A DNA stretch of 64,000 nucleotides from Salmonella enterica subsp. diarizonae (GTDB lineage: Bacteria > Pseudomonadota > Gammaproteobacteria > Enterobacterales > Enterobacteriaceae): contig NZ_VXJV01000015.1 in NCBI RefSeq assembly GCF_008692785.1, positions 22,901 to 86,900 of the forward strand. The letters run 5' to 3'. This document shows positions 9,194 through 19,026 of the stretch, piece by piece. Below the pieces are notes generated by a model that was given only the letters and a program-made list of their open reading frames with translations, was not told where the DNA came from and made no database searches. Position 1 is the stretch's first letter, and each line of letters opens with the position of its first letter. The translations under genes were made by a program, and so were the position numbers.

Positions 9194-9550
9194 TCAGGAC
9201 TGCGGCAGTTGTTTGCGTTTATCTTCCGACAACGCATTTACCGCCTGCTGATAAGAGGCATCGACCAGATAATAGAGTTGTGAATCCGGCAACGACCCGT
9301 CCAGATAGACCGTGCTCCAGTGCGCTTTATTAAGGTGCCGACTCGGTCGTACATCGCTGTGCTGCTGGCGTAACAACTCTGCCAGTTCCGGGCTGGTTTT
9401 AAGAGAGGCTGCCGGGCGCCCTTCAACTTCTTTCACCATCGCGAAAAGTACATCTTCCACTTTAATTTGCGTGGCTTTCCAGTCGCTGTGGACGCTCTGC
9501 TCTGCGCCAGGTTTTGCCATGCAGTATTGCAGTAATTCCGAAATGGTCAT
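9194..9550 (-). CDS. yjbR: YjbR, MmcQ/YjbR family protein
   Basis: 118 residues starting MTISELLQYCMAKPG, as in E. coli. Another in-frame ATG lies two codons upstream, but it is only 1-2 nt from the AAGGGG ribosome binding site, whereas ATG 9550 has about 7 nt. Members of this family have a CyaY-like alpha/beta fold with a proposed DNA-binding surface; the biological role is not established. The conserved WK (residues 24-25), HLNKAHW and Y-rich C-terminal helix region are present. It lies 2 nt downstream of yjbQ, so the two form a coupled yjbQR operon. Confidence 0.92.
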   Translation of the reverse strand: MTISELLQYCMAKPGAEQSVHSDWKATQIKVEDVLFAMVKEVEGRPAASLKTSPELAELLRQQHSDVRPSRHLNKAHWSTVYLDGSLPDSQLYYLVDASYQQAVNALSEDKRKQLPQS

Positions 9551-9552
9551 TA

Positions 9553-9969
9553 TCATTCCCCTTGTAGTGTCGCGATGATTTTACGTGAACCGCCGTGAAT
9601 ACGGTGCTCTCCCAACCAGATACCTTGCCACGTTCCTAACTGTAAACGGCCCTGACGCACAGGCAGCAGCAACGATACGCCCAACACTGAGGACTTAATA
9701 TGCGAAGGCATATCATCCGCCCCTTCGTAATCATGTTCATACGCAGCATTATCGGGAACGGTTTTCAGGAAATGGCGCTCCATATCAGCGCGCACGGTGG
9801 GATCGCAGTTTTCGTTTAATGTCAGCGAGGCCGAGGTGTGTAGCAACAACAGATGCAGCAAACCCGTTTCGACAGGCGGTAAGCCAGACAATTTATCGAC
9901 AATTTCATCTGTTATCAGATGAAACCCGCGCGGCTTCTCGCTCAGTGTAATGGTGCGCTGATACCACAT
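9553..9969 (-). CDS. yjbQ: YjbQ, UPF0047 family (thiamine phosphate synthase-like) protein
   Basis: 138 residues from [15 protein letters not shown], which matches the E. coli start; upstream in-frame codons are not homologous. YjbQ/UPF0047 proteins are compact trimeric beta proteins with a cluster of conserved His and Asp/Glu residues. Here these are [23 protein letters not shown] and [11 protein letters not shown]. coli YjbQ has weak thiamine-phosphate synthase activity in vitro, but its true role is uncertain. The stop codon overlaps ATGATAATG, just ahead of the yjbR start. Confidence 0.92.
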   Translation of the reverse strand: MWYQRTITLSEKPRGFHLITDEIVDKLSGLPPVETGLLHLLLLHTSASLTLNENCDPTVRADMERHFLKTVPDNAAYEHDYEGADDMPSHIKSSVLGVSLLLPVRQGRLQLGTWQGIWLGEHRIHGGSRKIIATLQGE

Positions 9970-10065
9970 AGGCTGCTCCTTACTAAAAACAAACGTCTCC
10001 TGAATAGTGTGCAGCAAGTCCGGAAAAGGTAAAAGCTAGCGGGGCAAGTTTGTGCAAAAATCATG

Positions 10066-10092
10066 CAAAAAAGGAGAGCCTGTCGCTCTCCT
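10066..10092 (-). terminator. terminator of aphA
   Basis: Stem AGGAGAG / CTCTCCT (10072-10078 with 10086-10092) lies 5 nt beyond the aphA stop and is followed on the minus strand by TTTTTT. A T-run also follows on the plus strand. Confidence 0.85.
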
Positions 10093-10097
10093 GATTT

Positions 10098-10811
10098 TTA
10101 GTACTCCGAGTTGACAATGACTTCCTCGCCAAACGCTCCTGCCTGCGGCAGCGGTTTGTAGGTGGAGTTAGCAGCGCGCAGGATGCGAATACCGCGGATA
10201 CCACAATCACGAGCCGCGGTAATATCGTTATCCGAATCGCCGTAGAAGATACGCATATTTTTCTCCTGTAGCCACTGGACTTTCGTATTTTGTCCCGGTT
10301 TATCGCCGGCGAAAATCACCGGATTCATATTCGCCGCCGGAATATGGAAGTTATCCGCCAGCGTTTTCGACACGGTTTCCGTTTTCGTCTGACTACGACC
10401 AGTGACAAAGTAAATACTGTCACCACGTCGAACATGCATATCAATGAGCTGCCGGGCCACTTCTTTTGGAATACTGAACTCATCCCAGCCGTTGTTCATT
10501 TTTTCCCAGAAGGCCGGATTTTTCAGATAATCTTCGCTGTCCGGGGAGTAAGTTTTCTTTCCACGCCAGAACCCGGGGCTGGAAAATAACACGGTATCGT
10601 CAATATCAAAGCCGACCGCCATCGGCGGGCGCCCGGTGAGACTGTTTTCAATCTGGGCAACAGAGACCCAATGAACGGGGACTTGTTCCGCGAGTTTTAT
10701 AACGTTAGTGCCCGGATTGAGCGTCGAAGGAGAGGAAACCAATGCATTCGCGGAACTGTTTAGCGTAAATAATAAACAGACGGCACTCAGTGCCAGGGTC
10801 ATCTTTTTCAT
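10098..10811 (-). CDS. aphA: class B non-specific acid phosphatase AphA
   Basis: 237 residues with a signal peptide ([23 protein letters not shown], cleaved after about residue 23), so it is periplasmic. It belongs to the HAD superfamily class B phosphatases (DDDD type). The nucleophile motif [11 protein letters not shown], the second motif FVTGRSQ and the metal-site motif [11 protein letters not shown] are all intact. The tetrameric, Mg-dependent enzyme removes phosphate from nucleotides and organic phosphate esters so that nucleosides can be taken up, and it can transfer phosphate to alcohols. It stands alone, with its own terminator right after the stop; GGGAAAAAT before ATG 10811 is the ribosome binding site. 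Confidence 0.97.
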   Translation of the reverse strand: MKKMTLALSAVCLLFTLNSSANALVSSPSTLNPGTNVIKLAEQVPVHWVSVAQIENSLTGRPPMAVGFDIDDTVLFSSPGFWRGKKTYSPDSEDYLKNPAFWEKMNNGWDEFSIPKEVARQLIDMHVRRGDSIYFVTGRSQTKTETVSKTLADNFHIPAANMNPVIFAGDKPGQNTKVQWLQEKNMRIFYGDSDNDITAARDCGIRGIRILRAANSTYKPLPQAGAFGEEVIVNSEY

Positions 10812-10958
10812 ATTTTTCCCTTAAAATTCAAAAAATTATAATTATTAAGCTGAGTCTTTGCTCAAAAAACTATCTGACCATAACGCCAGTAACGGTCGAA
10901 AGGAAGAATTATCTGCGGTTTTGTTAGGAAAAAAGAGAATGATCACAACAGCCATTGC

Positions 10959-10993
10959 CAGGCCGGAGAACGCTGTTAACGCCGTCCGGCCTG
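10959..10993 (-). terminator. hairpin after tyrB
   Basis: CAGGCCGGA (10959-10967) pairs perfectly with TCCGGCCTG (10985-10993), 4 nt past the tyrB stop. The loop of 17 nt holds a small GTTAAC palindrome. No strong T-run follows, so it may be a REP-type hairpin rather than a simple terminator. Confidence 0.6.
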
Positions 10994-10997
10994 AAAA

Positions 10998-12191
10998 TTA
11001 CATGACAGCGGCAAACGCCTTCGCCACGCGTTGTACATTTGAAGAATTAAGCCCGGCGACGCACATGCGACCGCTGGCTATCAGGTAAACGCCAAACTCA
11101 TCGCGCAACCGATCGACCTGCTCCGCGCTTAACCCGGTATAGCTGAACATACCGCGCTGCTGTAACAAGTAATCGAAATTGCGGTCAGGCATCTCCGCCT
11201 TCAGTACATTCACCAGCATCTGGCGCATTGACACAATGCGGGTACGCATCGCTTCGACTTCCGCCAGCCAACACGCTTTTAACGCCTCATCACCCAGGAC
11301 CGTAGCGACCACCTGTGCGCCGAAATTCGGCGGACTGGAGTAAATTCGGCGCACAGTTGCTTTTAGCTGCCCCAGAACCCGCGCTGCGATTTCGGCATCT
11401 TCACACACCACGGACAGGCCACCAACGCGCTCGCCGTACAGCGAGAAAATCTTCGAAAAAGAGTTACTGACTAACGCAGGCAACCCGGCGCTGGCAATAG
11501 CGCGGATAGCGTAAGCATCCTCGTCCATGCCCAGGCCAAACCCCTGATAGGCAATATCAAGGAACGGAATCAGATCGCGCGCTTTCAATATCTCAATCAC
11601 CGCATCCCATTGCGAAGGCGTTAAATCCGCCCCGGTCGGATTGTGACAACAGGGGTGCAGCAGCACGATACTGCGCGCTGGTAACGTATTCAGCGTGGCC
11701 AGCAAATCGTTAAAACGGATGCCGTTAGTCGCGTCGTCATACCAGGGGTAAGTACTTACTTCGAAGCCGGCCCCGGCAAATATCGCAATGTGGTTTTCCC
11801 AGGTGGGGTCGCTCACCCATACGCCAGCGTCAGGGAAATAACGTTTCAGGAAATCCGCGCCTACTTTCAGCGCGCCGGAACCGCCTAATGTCTGGATAGT
11901 GGCCACACGCTGTTGCTGAAGAACCGGGTGATCGGCGCCAAAGAGCAAAGGCGCGATAGTATGGCGATAAGTATTGAGTCCTTCCATCGGCAGGTACAGC
12001 GAGGCGCCATGCGGCTGCGCGTTAAGCCGGGCTTCAGCTTCGGCCACCGCCTTTAGCTGCGGGATAATCCCGCCTTCGTTATAATATAGGCCAATGCTCA
12101 GATTCACTTTGTCGTGACGGGAGTCGTCTTTAAAACGCTCCATCAGTGAAAGAATCGGATCGCCGGCATAGGCGTCAACTTTTTGAAACAC
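10998..12191 (-). CDS. tyrB: tyrosine aminotransferase TyrB
   Basis: 397 residues when read from GTG 12191 ([12 protein letters not shown]). This matches the E. coli enzyme exactly in length, and GGAG lies about 9 nt upstream; in-frame codons further upstream cover a non-homologous stretch. It is a class I PLP-dependent aromatic aminotransferase that forms Tyr and Phe (and Leu) from their keto acids. The PLP lysine lies in [17 protein letters not shown], the cofactor-binding NPTG in [12 protein letters not shown], and the substrate Arg in the C-terminal [11 protein letters not shown]. It is separated from alr by REP sequence. In E. coli tyrB is repressed by TyrR with tyrosine; TGTAAAC at ~12210 (minus strand) resembles half of a TyrR box only. 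Confidence 0.96.
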   Translation of the reverse strand: MFQKVDAYAGDPILSLMERFKDDSRHDKVNLSIGLYYNEGGIIPQLKAVAEAEARLNAQPHGASLYLPMEGLNTYRHTIAPLLFGADHPVLQQQRVATIQTLGGSGALKVGADFLKRYFPDAGVWVSDPTWENHIAIFAGAGFEVSTYPWYDDATNGIRFNDLLATLNTLPARSIVLLHPCCHNPTGADLTPSQWDAVIEILKARDLIPFLDIAYQGFGLGMDEDAYAIRAIASAGLPALVSNSFSKIFSLYGERVGGLSVVCEDAEIAARVLGQLKATVRRIYSSPPNFGAQVVATVLGDEALKACWLAEVEAMRTRIVSMRQMLVNVLKAEMPDRNFDYLLQQRGMFSYTGLSAEQVDRLRDEFGVYLIASGRMCVAGLNSSNVQRVAKAFAAVM

Positions 12192-12287
12192 GCGATGGTT
12201 CTCCAGGTTTACAGAGGGCAGGAAATAACACAATAAACCGGAAGGGCGAGAAGATCGAGAGGATGTTGCGGTGGATGCGAATATTGC

Positions 12288-12375
12288 CGGATGGTGGCGT
12301 GAACGTCTTAGCCGACCGACAGCCAATGCGCGATACAGGCCGGATAAACGCGAGCGCCATCCGGCACGCCGCGCA
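12288..12375. repeat. REP/BIME element between tyrB and alr
   Basis: Contains GCCGGATGGTGGCG, AGGCCGGATAA and GCGCCATCCGGCA in inverted arrangement, the typical Y- and Z-type REP units of enterobacteria. The unit starts next to the alr stop. Confidence 0.85.
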
Positions 12376-12376
12376 T

Positions 12377-13456
12377 TTAATCAATATACTTCATGGCCAC
12401 CCTTGAGGTCAGGCGCGTGATAAGTTCGTAAGCACTTACTTTTGTCATTTCAGCGATACGTTCAACCGGCAGACCTTCCCCCCATAAAACCACCGGATCG
12501 CCTGCTTTATCCTGCGCGTTTGGCCCCAAATCCACGCAAATCATATCCATCGCCACCCGTCCGACAATCGGGACTTCACGGCCGTTGACCAACACAGGCG
12601 TACCGGAAGGCGCCGCACGTGGGTAGCCATCGCCATAGCCCATCGCCACCACGCCCAGGCGCGTATCGCGCTCACTCACCCATGTCCCGCCGTAGCCCAC
12701 CGGTTCGCCCGCTTTGTGGTCACGCGCCGCGATCAAACTGGAGGTTAAGGACATCACCGGCTGAAAACCAAAATCCGGCCCCCAGGGTTTGTGCTCCAGC
12801 GGCGATACGCCATACAAAATGATTCCCGGACGCGCCCAGTCAAAGTGAGACTGCGGCCACAGCAGAATACCGCCAGACGCGGCAATAGAGCGCTGACCGG
12901 GTTTGTCCTGACAGAAGGCGTTAAAAATGTCGAGCTGATGTTCGGTAGCGCCGCATTCCGGCTCATCTGCACGGGCAAAATGGCTGACGATATTCACCGG
13001 CTGGCGTACATTTTTACAATGCGTCAGACGCTGGTAGAACGCCTCCGCCTCTTCAGGACGCACACCGAGACGATGCATACCGGTATCCAGTTTCATCCAG
13101 ACCGTCACTGGCTCCGCCAGCTCCACCGCCTCCAGAGCGGCAAGCTGCTCCTGATTATGGACGGCGGTATGCAGATGTTGCGCGGAAATGGTCGGCAGAT
13201 CGGCGGCGTCGAAAAAACCCTCCAGCAGCAGGATAGGCTGCGTGATCCCGCCCGCTCGCAGACGTAGAGCCTCTTCAAGACGCGCCACGCCAAAAGCGTC
13301 AGCATCAGGGAGCGTTCGCGCGGTCTCCAGAAGACCGTGTCCATAAGCGTTCGCTTTCACCACCGCAACCAGCTTACTGGCAGGCGCCAGTTCACGCAGA
13401 CGTTGCAGGTTGTGTCGCAGAGCGCGGCGGTTAATGACGACTGTTGCCGCTTGCAT
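12377..13456 (-). CDS. alr: alanine racemase, biosynthetic (Alr)
   Basis: 359 residues, the E. coli length. A fold-type III PLP enzyme that converts L-Ala to D-Ala for peptidoglycan. The PLP lysine is in [10 protein letters not shown] (Lys34) and the catalytic tyrosine in the [26 protein letters not shown] block (about 253-280, shown in parts: GYGDGYPR). The second active-site tyrosine and the [11 protein letters not shown] motif follow. It lies 31 nt downstream of dnaB on the same strand, suggesting co-transcription. E. coli also has catabolic dadX elsewhere; Alr is the constitutive form. Confidence 0.97.
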   Translation of the reverse strand: MQAATVVINRRALRHNLQRLRELAPASKLVAVVKANAYGHGLLETARTLPDADAFGVARLEEALRLRAGGITQPILLLEGFFDAADLPTISAQHLHTAVHNQEQLAALEAVELAEPVTVWMKLDTGMHRLGVRPEEAEAFYQRLTHCKNVRQPVNIVSHFARADEPECGATEHQLDIFNAFCQDKPGQRSIAASGGILLWPQSHFDWARPGIILYGVSPLEHKPWGPDFGFQPVMSLTSSLIAARDHKAGEPVGYGGTWVSERDTRLGVVAMGYGDGYPRAAPSGTPVLVNGREVPIVGRVAMDMICVDLGPNAQDKAGDPVVLWGEGLPVERIAEMTKVSAYELITRLTSRVAMKYID

Positions 13457-13487
13457 TTGAATTCCTTGTTAAAAGAATGACGGAGAG

Positions 13488-14903
13488 TTACTCATCATCG
13501 TATTGCGGTCCCGCATAGTTATCGAAGCGCGACCACTGACCGTTGAATGTCAGACGAACCGTACCGATAGGACCGTTACGTTGCTTACCAATAATAATTT
13601 CAGCAATGCCTTTTAAATCGCTGTTCTCGTGATAAACCTCATCACGGTAGATAAACATAATTAAGTCGGCATCCTGTTCAATAGAGCCGGATTCACGCAG
13701 GTCGGAGTTCACCGGACGTTTATCCGCGCGTTGTTCCAGAGAGCGGTTAAGCTGCGATAGCGCCACGACCGGCACCTGAAGTTCCTTCGCCAGCGCTTTC
13801 AACGAGCGAGAAATTTCGGCGATTTCCAGAGTACGGTTATCAGAAAGCGACGGCACGCGCATCAATTGCAGGTAGTCGATCATAATCAGACTTAACCCGC
13901 CATGTTCGCGGAAGATACGCCGCGCGCGCGAACGGACTTCTGTCGGCGTAAGACCCGAGGAGTCGTCAATATACATATTGCGTTTCTCCAGCAGAATGCC
14001 CATCGTGCCGGAGATTCGCGCCCAGTCTTCATCATCGAGTTGACCGGTACGAATACGTGTCTGATCGACGCGGGACAGCGAGGCCAGCATACGCATCATG
14101 ATCTGTTCGCCGGGCATCTCCAGACTAAAGATCAGTACCGGTTTATCCTGCAACATCGCCGCATTTTCGCAAAGGTTCATCGCAAATGTGGTTTTACCCA
14201 TTGAGGGACGCGCCGCGACGATGATCAAATCCGAACGCTGTAACCCTGCCGTCTTTTTATTGAGATCCTGATAGCCGGTATCCACGCCTGTAACGCCATC
14301 GTGCGGTTGCTGGAACAACTGCTCAATACGCGCCACGGTAGCGTCGAGAATTTGGTCGATGCTTTTCGGACCTTCGTCTTTGTTGGCGCGGTTTTCCGCG
14401 ATCTGGAAAACGCGCGACTCCGCCAGATCCAGCAGTTCGTCGCTATTGCGCCCCTGTGGATCGTAACCGGCATCCGCAATTTCATGCGCCACCGCGATCA
14501 TATCGCGGACCACGGCACGTTCGCGCACAATATCCGCATAAGCGCTGATATTCGCCGCGCTTGGCGTGTTTTTAGACAACTCCGCCAGATAGGCGAAGCC
14601 GCCGACGCTGTCCAGTTGGCCCTGCCGCTCCAGCGATTCCGCGAGCGTGATCAGGTCGATAGGACTGCCGCTTTCCTGCAAGCGCCCCATCTCCGTAAAG
14701 ATATGGCGATGCGGACGGGTGTAAAAATCTTCCGCCACCACGCGCTCGGCCACATCGTCCCAGCGCTCGTTATCCAGCATTAAACCGCCCAACACCGACT
14801 GTTCCGCTTCAATCGAGTGCGGCGGCACTTTTATCCCGGCAACCTGCGGATCGCGGTCGCGGGCATCAGTCTGTGGTTTGTTGAAGGGTTTATTTCCTGC
14901 CAT
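13488..14903 (-). CDS. dnaB: replicative DNA helicase DnaB
   Basis: 471 residues, the same length as in E. coli. The N-terminal helical domain (about 25-170; IEAEQSVLGGLML) forms the collar that meets DnaG primase and DnaC. The RecA-like C-terminal helicase domain carries Walker A ARPSMGKTT (about 231-239), Walker B LIMIDYLQLM and the arginine-finger region near the C-terminus. DnaB is the ring hexamer that unwinds the lagging-strand template 5'-3'. There is no intein. It diverges from qor; the 64-bp gap must hold both promoters. Confidence 0.98.
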   Translation of the reverse strand: MAGNKPFNKPQTDARDRDPQVAGIKVPPHSIEAEQSVLGGLMLDNERWDDVAERVVAEDFYTRPHRHIFTEMGRLQESGSPIDLITLAESLERQGQLDSVGGFAYLAELSKNTPSAANISAYADIVRERAVVRDMIAVAHEIADAGYDPQGRNSDELLDLAESRVFQIAENRANKDEGPKSIDQILDATVARIEQLFQQPHDGVTGVDTGYQDLNKKTAGLQRSDLIIVAARPSMGKTTFAMNLCENAAMLQDKPVLIFSLEMPGEQIMMRMLASLSRVDQTRIRTGQLDDEDWARISGTMGILLEKRNMYIDDSSGLTPTEVRSRARRIFREHGGLSLIMIDYLQLMRVPSLSDNRTLEIAEISRSLKALAKELQVPVVALSQLNRSLEQRADKRPVNSDLRESGSIEQDADLIMFIYRDEVYHENSDLKGIAEIIIGKQRNGPIGTVRLTFNGQWSRFDNYAGPQYDDE

Positions 14904-14967
14904 AGTGAATGGAGTTACCGAGATAGTGATTGGGTCGAAAGATTACCACATTTCTTTTGGAGGAAGC

Positions 14968-15951
14968 ATGGCAACGCGTATTGAATTTCACAAGCATGGT
15001 GGTCCGGAAGTGCTTCAAGCCGTGGAGTTTACGCCAACGGAACCGGCGGAACACGAAATCCAGGTTGAGAACAAAGCTATTGGTATCAACTTCATCGACA
15101 CCTATATCCGTAGCGGACTCTATCCGCCCCCGTCGTTGCCTGCGGGACTGGGAACCGAAGCCGCAGGAGTGGTCAGTAAAGTCGGCAACGGCGTGGAGCA
15201 CATTCGCGTCGGCGATCGCGTCGTCTACGCGCAGTCAACGCTCGGCGCTTACAGTTCCGTCCATAACGTCCCCGCTGATAAAGCCGCGATTTTACCTGAC
15301 GCAATTTCCTTCGAACAGGCGGCAGCCTCTTTTCTCAAGGGATTGACCGTTTTTTACCTGTTGCGCAAAACTTATGAAGTGAAACCCGACGAACCTTTCC
15401 TGTTTCATGCCGCTGCGGGCGGCGTCGGTCTGATCGCCTGCCAATGGGCAAAAGCGCTGGGCGCGAAGCTTATCGGTACCGTCGGTAGCGCGCAAAAAGC
15501 GCAGCGGGCGCTGGACGCTGGCGCCTGGCAGGTGATTAATTACCGTGAGGAGAGCATTGTAGAACGGGTAAAAGAGATCACCGGCGGCAAAAAAGTTCGC
15601 GTGGTCTATGACTCCGTGGGGAAAGATACCTGGGAAGCCTCGCTGGACTGCCTGCAACGTCGGGGACTGATGGTCAGTTTCGGCAATGCGTCCGGCCCCG
15701 TCACCGGCGTGAACTTAGGTATTCTGAATCAGAAAGGTTCCCTGTATGCCACACGTCCTTCACTACAGGGGTATATTACGACGCGTGAAGAACTGACCGA
15801 AGCCAGCAATGAATTGTTCTCATTGATTGCCAGCGGCGTGATTAAAGTCGATGTGGCTGAAAATCAACGTTATGCGTTAAAAGATGCCCGTCGCGCGCAT
15901 GAAGTGCTGGAAAGTCGAGCCACACAGGGCTCAAGCCTGCTGATTCCGTAA
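14968..15951 (+). CDS. qor: NADPH:quinone oxidoreductase Qor
   Basis: 327 residues from MATRIEFHKHGG, as in E. coli; the ribosome binding site TTGGAGGAAGC supports ATG 14968. It is a zeta-crystallin type medium-chain reductase without zinc ligands. The N-terminal GroES-like fold is followed by a Rossmann domain with AAAGGVGLIACQWAK (about 147-161) for NADPH. It reduces quinones by one electron; the physiological role is unclear. It diverges from dnaB, and a clear terminator follows 18 nt after its stop. Confidence 0.96.
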   Translation: MATRIEFHKHGGPEVLQAVEFTPTEPAEHEIQVENKAIGINFIDTYIRSGLYPPPSLPAGLGTEAAGVVSKVGNGVEHIRVGDRVVYAQSTLGAYSSVHNVPADKAAILPDAISFEQAAASFLKGLTVFYLLRKTYEVKPDEPFLFHAAAGGVGLIACQWAKALGAKLIGTVGSAQKAQRALDAGAWQVINYREESIVERVKEITGGKKVRVVYDSVGKDTWEASLDCLQRRGLMVSFGNASGPVTGVNLGILNQKGSLYATRPSLQGYITTREELTEASNELFSLIASGVIKVDVAENQRYALKDARRAHEVLESRATQGSSLLIP

Positions 15952-15969
15952 TAGCTCTGCAAAGAAATT

Positions 15970-16001
15970 GGGCTTCCACCTAGGAAGCCCTTTCTTTTTT
16001 T
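15970..16001 (+). terminator. Rho-independent terminator of qor
   Basis: GGGCTTCC / GGAAGCCC stem with a short ACCTA loop, then TTTCTTTTTTT on the plus strand. Confidence 0.93.
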
Positions 16002-16125
16002 GCTCGGCCGTATGTAGGGTACAGCGCGATGAATTCGTTACCTGCGTAATCATGACAGATTTAATAATCGATTCCTATTTGCTTGTGAGGGCAAAGTTTC
16101 AGGTTGTGACGAACCGCTCAATACC

Positions 16126-16368
16126 TTAGTAAAACCGACGGTTATTGCGCTGATACTGTGGGATTTTTGGCCTTTTTACTGCTTTGATCACCCACACCAC
16201 AGCTACCGCCAGCAGTAGCCACGGTAACAACTTGATCATCAAGGCGAACATCCCGCCCAGGAACATAACGGCAGTCGCCACGACCAGCGCGGCCAGAATG
16301 CCCAGCAAGGAGACGCCAGTCACCATTAGCATCAGAAAAAAGCCAAGCACAAAAAGTAGTTCCAGCAT
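16126..16368 (-). CDS. pspG: phage shock protein G
   Basis: 80 residues. Two or three hydrophobic segments (about 1-20, 23-45, 46-62) and a basic C-terminal tail (KRPKIPQYQRNNRRF) match E. coli PspG (formerly YjbO). It is an inner membrane effector of the Psp envelope-stress response, which protects the proton-motive force, and it is the only Psp member outside the pspA cluster. The sigma-54 type promoter about 70 bp upstream is the expected control: sigma-54 with the PspF activator. It lies between qor and dusA as in E. coli. Confidence 0.95.
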   Translation of the reverse strand: MLELLFVLGFFLMLMVTGVSLLGILAALVVATAVMFLGGMFALMIKLLPWLLLAVAVVWVIKAVKRPKIPQYQRNNRRFY

Positions 16369-16436
16369 AGTCGCTCCCCATAAAGATGGAATTGCCCGGC
16401 GGCACGGCGCTTACCGGGTCTACTCAGGAAAATTAA

Positions 16437-16452
16437 AGCAAAAACCATGCCA
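16437..16452 (-). promoter_or_regulatory. sigma-54 promoter of pspG
   Basis: On the minus strand TGGCATGGTTTTTGCT fits the -24/-12 consensus TGGCAYR-N4-TTGCW exactly. It lies about 70 bp before pspG, the known PspF-regulated arrangement in E. coli. Confidence 0.88.
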
Positions 16453-16535
16453 ATATTTATATTATTGATATATAAAGAAAACTCTCTGCAAATGGGTACA
16501 GATCGTGGTGAGATTGACTAATTTTTGGCGAACTT

Positions 16536-17573
16536 TTAACGCTTGTCTGCCACCAGTTTTAGCGCCTGTTCCAATACACCAACATCCGCGCCAGCTTTAT
16601 GGGCGTTTTCGCTCAGGTAGCGACGCCATTGCCGCGCGCCTGGAATGCCCTGGAACAACCCCAGAATATGGCGAGTGATATGCCCCAGATACGTTCCCTG
16701 GCTCAATTCACGCTCAATATAGGGATATATAGCGCGAACCACCGCAACCGGGTCGGCATCAGTGGTATCGGCGCCAAAAATCTCCCGATCCACCGCGGTC
16801 AGTATACCCGGATTCTGGTAAGCTTCGCGGCCAACCATTACGCCATCCATATGGCGCAGGTGCTCCTTCGCCTCTTCCAGCGATTTGATGCCGCCGTTGA
16901 TGGACATGGTCAAATGCGGAAAATCCCGCTTTAGCTGATATACACGCGGGTAATCCAGCGGCGGGATCTCACGATTTTCTTTCGGGCTTAAGCCAGAAAG
17001 CCAGGCTTTGCGCGCATGGATAATAAACATCTCGCATTCGCCCTGACCAGAAACCGTATCGATGAAATCACACAGAAAAGCATAACTGTCCTGATCGTCA
17101 ATACCAATGCGGGTTTTCACCGTCACCGGAATCGAGACGACATCACGCATGGCTTTAACACAGTCTGCGACCAGTTGCGCATTGCCCATCAAACAGGCGC
17201 CAAACATACCATTTTGCACGCGATCGGAGGGGCACCCCACGTTGAGGTTAATTTCATCGTAGCCACGCGCTTCCGCCAGCTTTGCACAATGCGCAAGCTG
17301 AGCCGGATCGCTTCCACCAAGCTGTAAGGCGACCGGATGCTCTTCTTCGCTGTAAGCCAGATAGTCACCCTTACCGTGAATAATCGCGCCTGTGGTCACC
17401 ATTTCGGTGTAGAGCAGCGTCTGGCGAGACAGTAAACGCAGGAAATAGCGGCAATGTCTGTCCGTCCAGTCGAGCATAGGAGCCACACTAAACCTGCCAC
17501 TCCAGTGATTGTCAGTATTTTCAGATAGTGCGCTGGTTTGGCTGGTTTTTAGCATTTCAAGATTACCGTGCAT
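16536..17573 (-). CDS. dusA: tRNA-dihydrouridine synthase A
   Basis: 345 residues. A flavin enzyme that reduces U20/U20a in the D-loop of tRNAs with NADPH. The FMN barrel is seen in [17 protein letters not shown] (about 28-44), the catalytic Cys in [19 protein letters not shown], and the phosphate-binding [10 protein letters not shown] and [11 protein letters not shown] further on. The E. coli gene carries the same long N-terminus (MHGN...); a shorter start closer to the barrel is possible. The 5' end of dusA is a known insertion site for integrases in many proteobacteria. Here AT-rich accessory DNA begins upstream of it, but the coding sequence is intact. Confidence 0.96.
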   Translation of the reverse strand: MHGNLEMLKTSQTSALSENTDNHWSGRFSVAPMLDWTDRHCRYFLRLLSRQTLLYTEMVTTGAIIHGKGDYLAYSEEEHPVALQLGGSDPAQLAHCAKLAEARGYDEINLNVGCPSDRVQNGMFGACLMGNAQLVADCVKAMRDVVSIPVTVKTRIGIDDQDSYAFLCDFIDTVSGQGECEMFIIHARKAWLSGLSPKENREIPPLDYPRVYQLKRDFPHLTMSINGGIKSLEEAKEHLRHMDGVMVGREAYQNPGILTAVDREIFGADTTDADPVAVVRAIYPYIERELSQGTYLGHITRHILGLFQGIPGARQWRRYLSENAHKAGADVGVLEQALKLVADKR

Positions 17574-17955
17574 TTTTTGACATTTACGTTTATTTCTCGT
17601 ATCCGGTTTCTGCCCAAACGGTCATACGCATGGGAAACGGAAAGAGTGAGATACTGGAATGGCATACTATAACATAGAGAAACGACTGAAATCCGATGAT
17701 GAGCCATGCTACCCCAGCACAGCGTTGCTCAAGGAGAAAAGCGTCATCATAACTGCTCACGATTTACCGCAAAAATATGCTGTTCAGCCCGGAGAATAAC
17801 AGGCGTTTCGGGGTGAAAAAATCGTCACAGATATCCTTTCGGGTTAACTAACTGGAACCTACGGCTTTCCCGTTCTGCATCGAAATATCTCGAAGCCTCG
17901 TCACGTACCCTCTACCCCTTCCATTGGTATCACGAAGATTCCAGTAATATTTTGT
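17574..17955. other. spacer between dusA and the dehydrogenase gene
   Basis: 380 bp with no supported gene. It must contain the dusA promoter. I see no clear att duplication of the dusA 5' end, no tRNA and no terminator hairpin with a T-run. Composition shifts from core-like to AT-rich toward the right. Confidence 0.5.
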
Positions 17956-19026
17956 TTAGAACTCAATGATTACCTTTATCGCTTTTTCATTAGCTGCATG
18001 TTTAAAAACATCATAGGCTTTCTCAATAGCGTTAAATTTAAAATGATGCGTTACCAGTTTTTCTGTCTGGAGCCTTCCTGAACAACAATTACTCATCAGT
18101 AAACCTATCGTATTGGTATTGACTAAACCCGTTGTGATCGTCATGTTTTTACTCCACAGTTTTTCTATAGAAAATTTAACAGGTTTTCCGTGAACACCAA
18201 CATTAGCTAAATTGCCGCCTTCCTTAATAATACTTTGGCAAATATTCCAGGTTGGCTCAATACCTACAGCTTCAATGGCGCAGTCAACGCCACGCTGTTG
18301 GGTCAATGCCATAATATTATTAATAGCATCCTCCTTCTCTGGATTTATCGTATAATGAGCCCCCATTTCTTTAGCCATTGTTAAACGGTTATCATCTATA
18401 TCTATCATTATTATATTAGAAGGAGAGTAAAGTTGTGAGGTTAACAGACAACTCATCCCTACAGGGCCAGCCCCAACTATAGCTACCGTATCGCCTGGTT
18501 TTATCTCTCCATTTAAAACGCCGATTTCATGCCCTGTTGGTAAGGCATCAGATAACAAAACACCGGTATCTTCATTAAGGTTTTCGGGCAATAAATATAA
18601 TGAGTTATCTGCATAAGGGACACGGACATACTCCGCCTGCGTTCCATCAATCATATAACCCATGATCCACCCCCCTTCATTTTGACAGTGAGAATAAAGT
18701 TGTTTCTGGCAATTTTCACAAGAACCACACCGACTGATACAGGAAATAATAACTTTGTCTCCTTTTTTAAATTTTGTTACAGATGATCCGATCTCTTCTA
18801 TAACACCCACACCCTCATGCCCCAGAATTCGACCATCAAACGTGCCGAACTTGTTCAGTGCGATCTCCTGAATCTCAGGGTTTTTTCCTTTAAGTATTCC
18901 AAGATCTGTCCCACAGATTGTGGTCTTAACCATCCGGATAATAACATCACCCGAATTAAGGAGCTGCGGCTTTTGACGCTCTTCAAAACGAATATCATGC
19001 TCGCCATAATAGACCATCGCTTTCAT
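17956..19026 (-). CDS. zinc-dependent medium-chain alcohol dehydrogenase
   Basis: 356 residues with a complete zinc ADH plan. The catalytic zinc ligands are Cys38 (TICGTD) and His70-Glu71 (GHEGVG), and the structural zinc site is Cys100-x2-Cys103-x2-Cys106-x7-Cys114. The Rossmann motif VAIVGAGPVGMSC lies around 181-193, followed by an acidic MIDIDDNRL, where Asp at the end of beta-2 suggests NAD rather than NADP preference. It should oxidise an alcohol or reduce an aldehyde or ketone in the cytoplasm; the substrate cannot be told. The overall look is near the secondary-alcohol/threonine dehydrogenase branch. The gene is clearly richer in AT than its neighbours and has no counterpart at this locus in E. 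coli K-12, so it is probably acquired. AAAGGAGTATTTCC lies before ATG 19026. Confidence 0.88.
   Translation of the reverse strand: MKAMVYYGEHDIRFEERQKPQLLNSGDVIIRMVKTTICGTDLGILKGKNPEIQEIALNKFGTFDGRILGHEGVGVIEEIGSSVTKFKKGDKVIISCISRCGSCENCQKQLYSHCQNEGGWIMGYMIDGTQAEYVRVPYADNSLYLLPENLNEDTGVLLSDALPTGHEIGVLNGEIKPGDTVAIVGAGPVGMSCLLTSQLYSPSNIIMIDIDDNRLTMAKEMGAHYTINPEKEDAINNIMALTQQRGVDCAIEAVGIEPTWNICQSIIKEGGNLANVGVHGKPVKFSIEKLWSKNMTITTGLVNTNTIGLLMSNCCSGRLQTEKLVTHHFKFNAIEKAYDVFKHAANEKAIKVIIEF

Noticed and set aside
10858..11088. 76-codon plus-strand frame between aphA and tyrB
   Set aside because: Half lies antisense to the tyrB end and includes its hairpin; no ribosome binding site.
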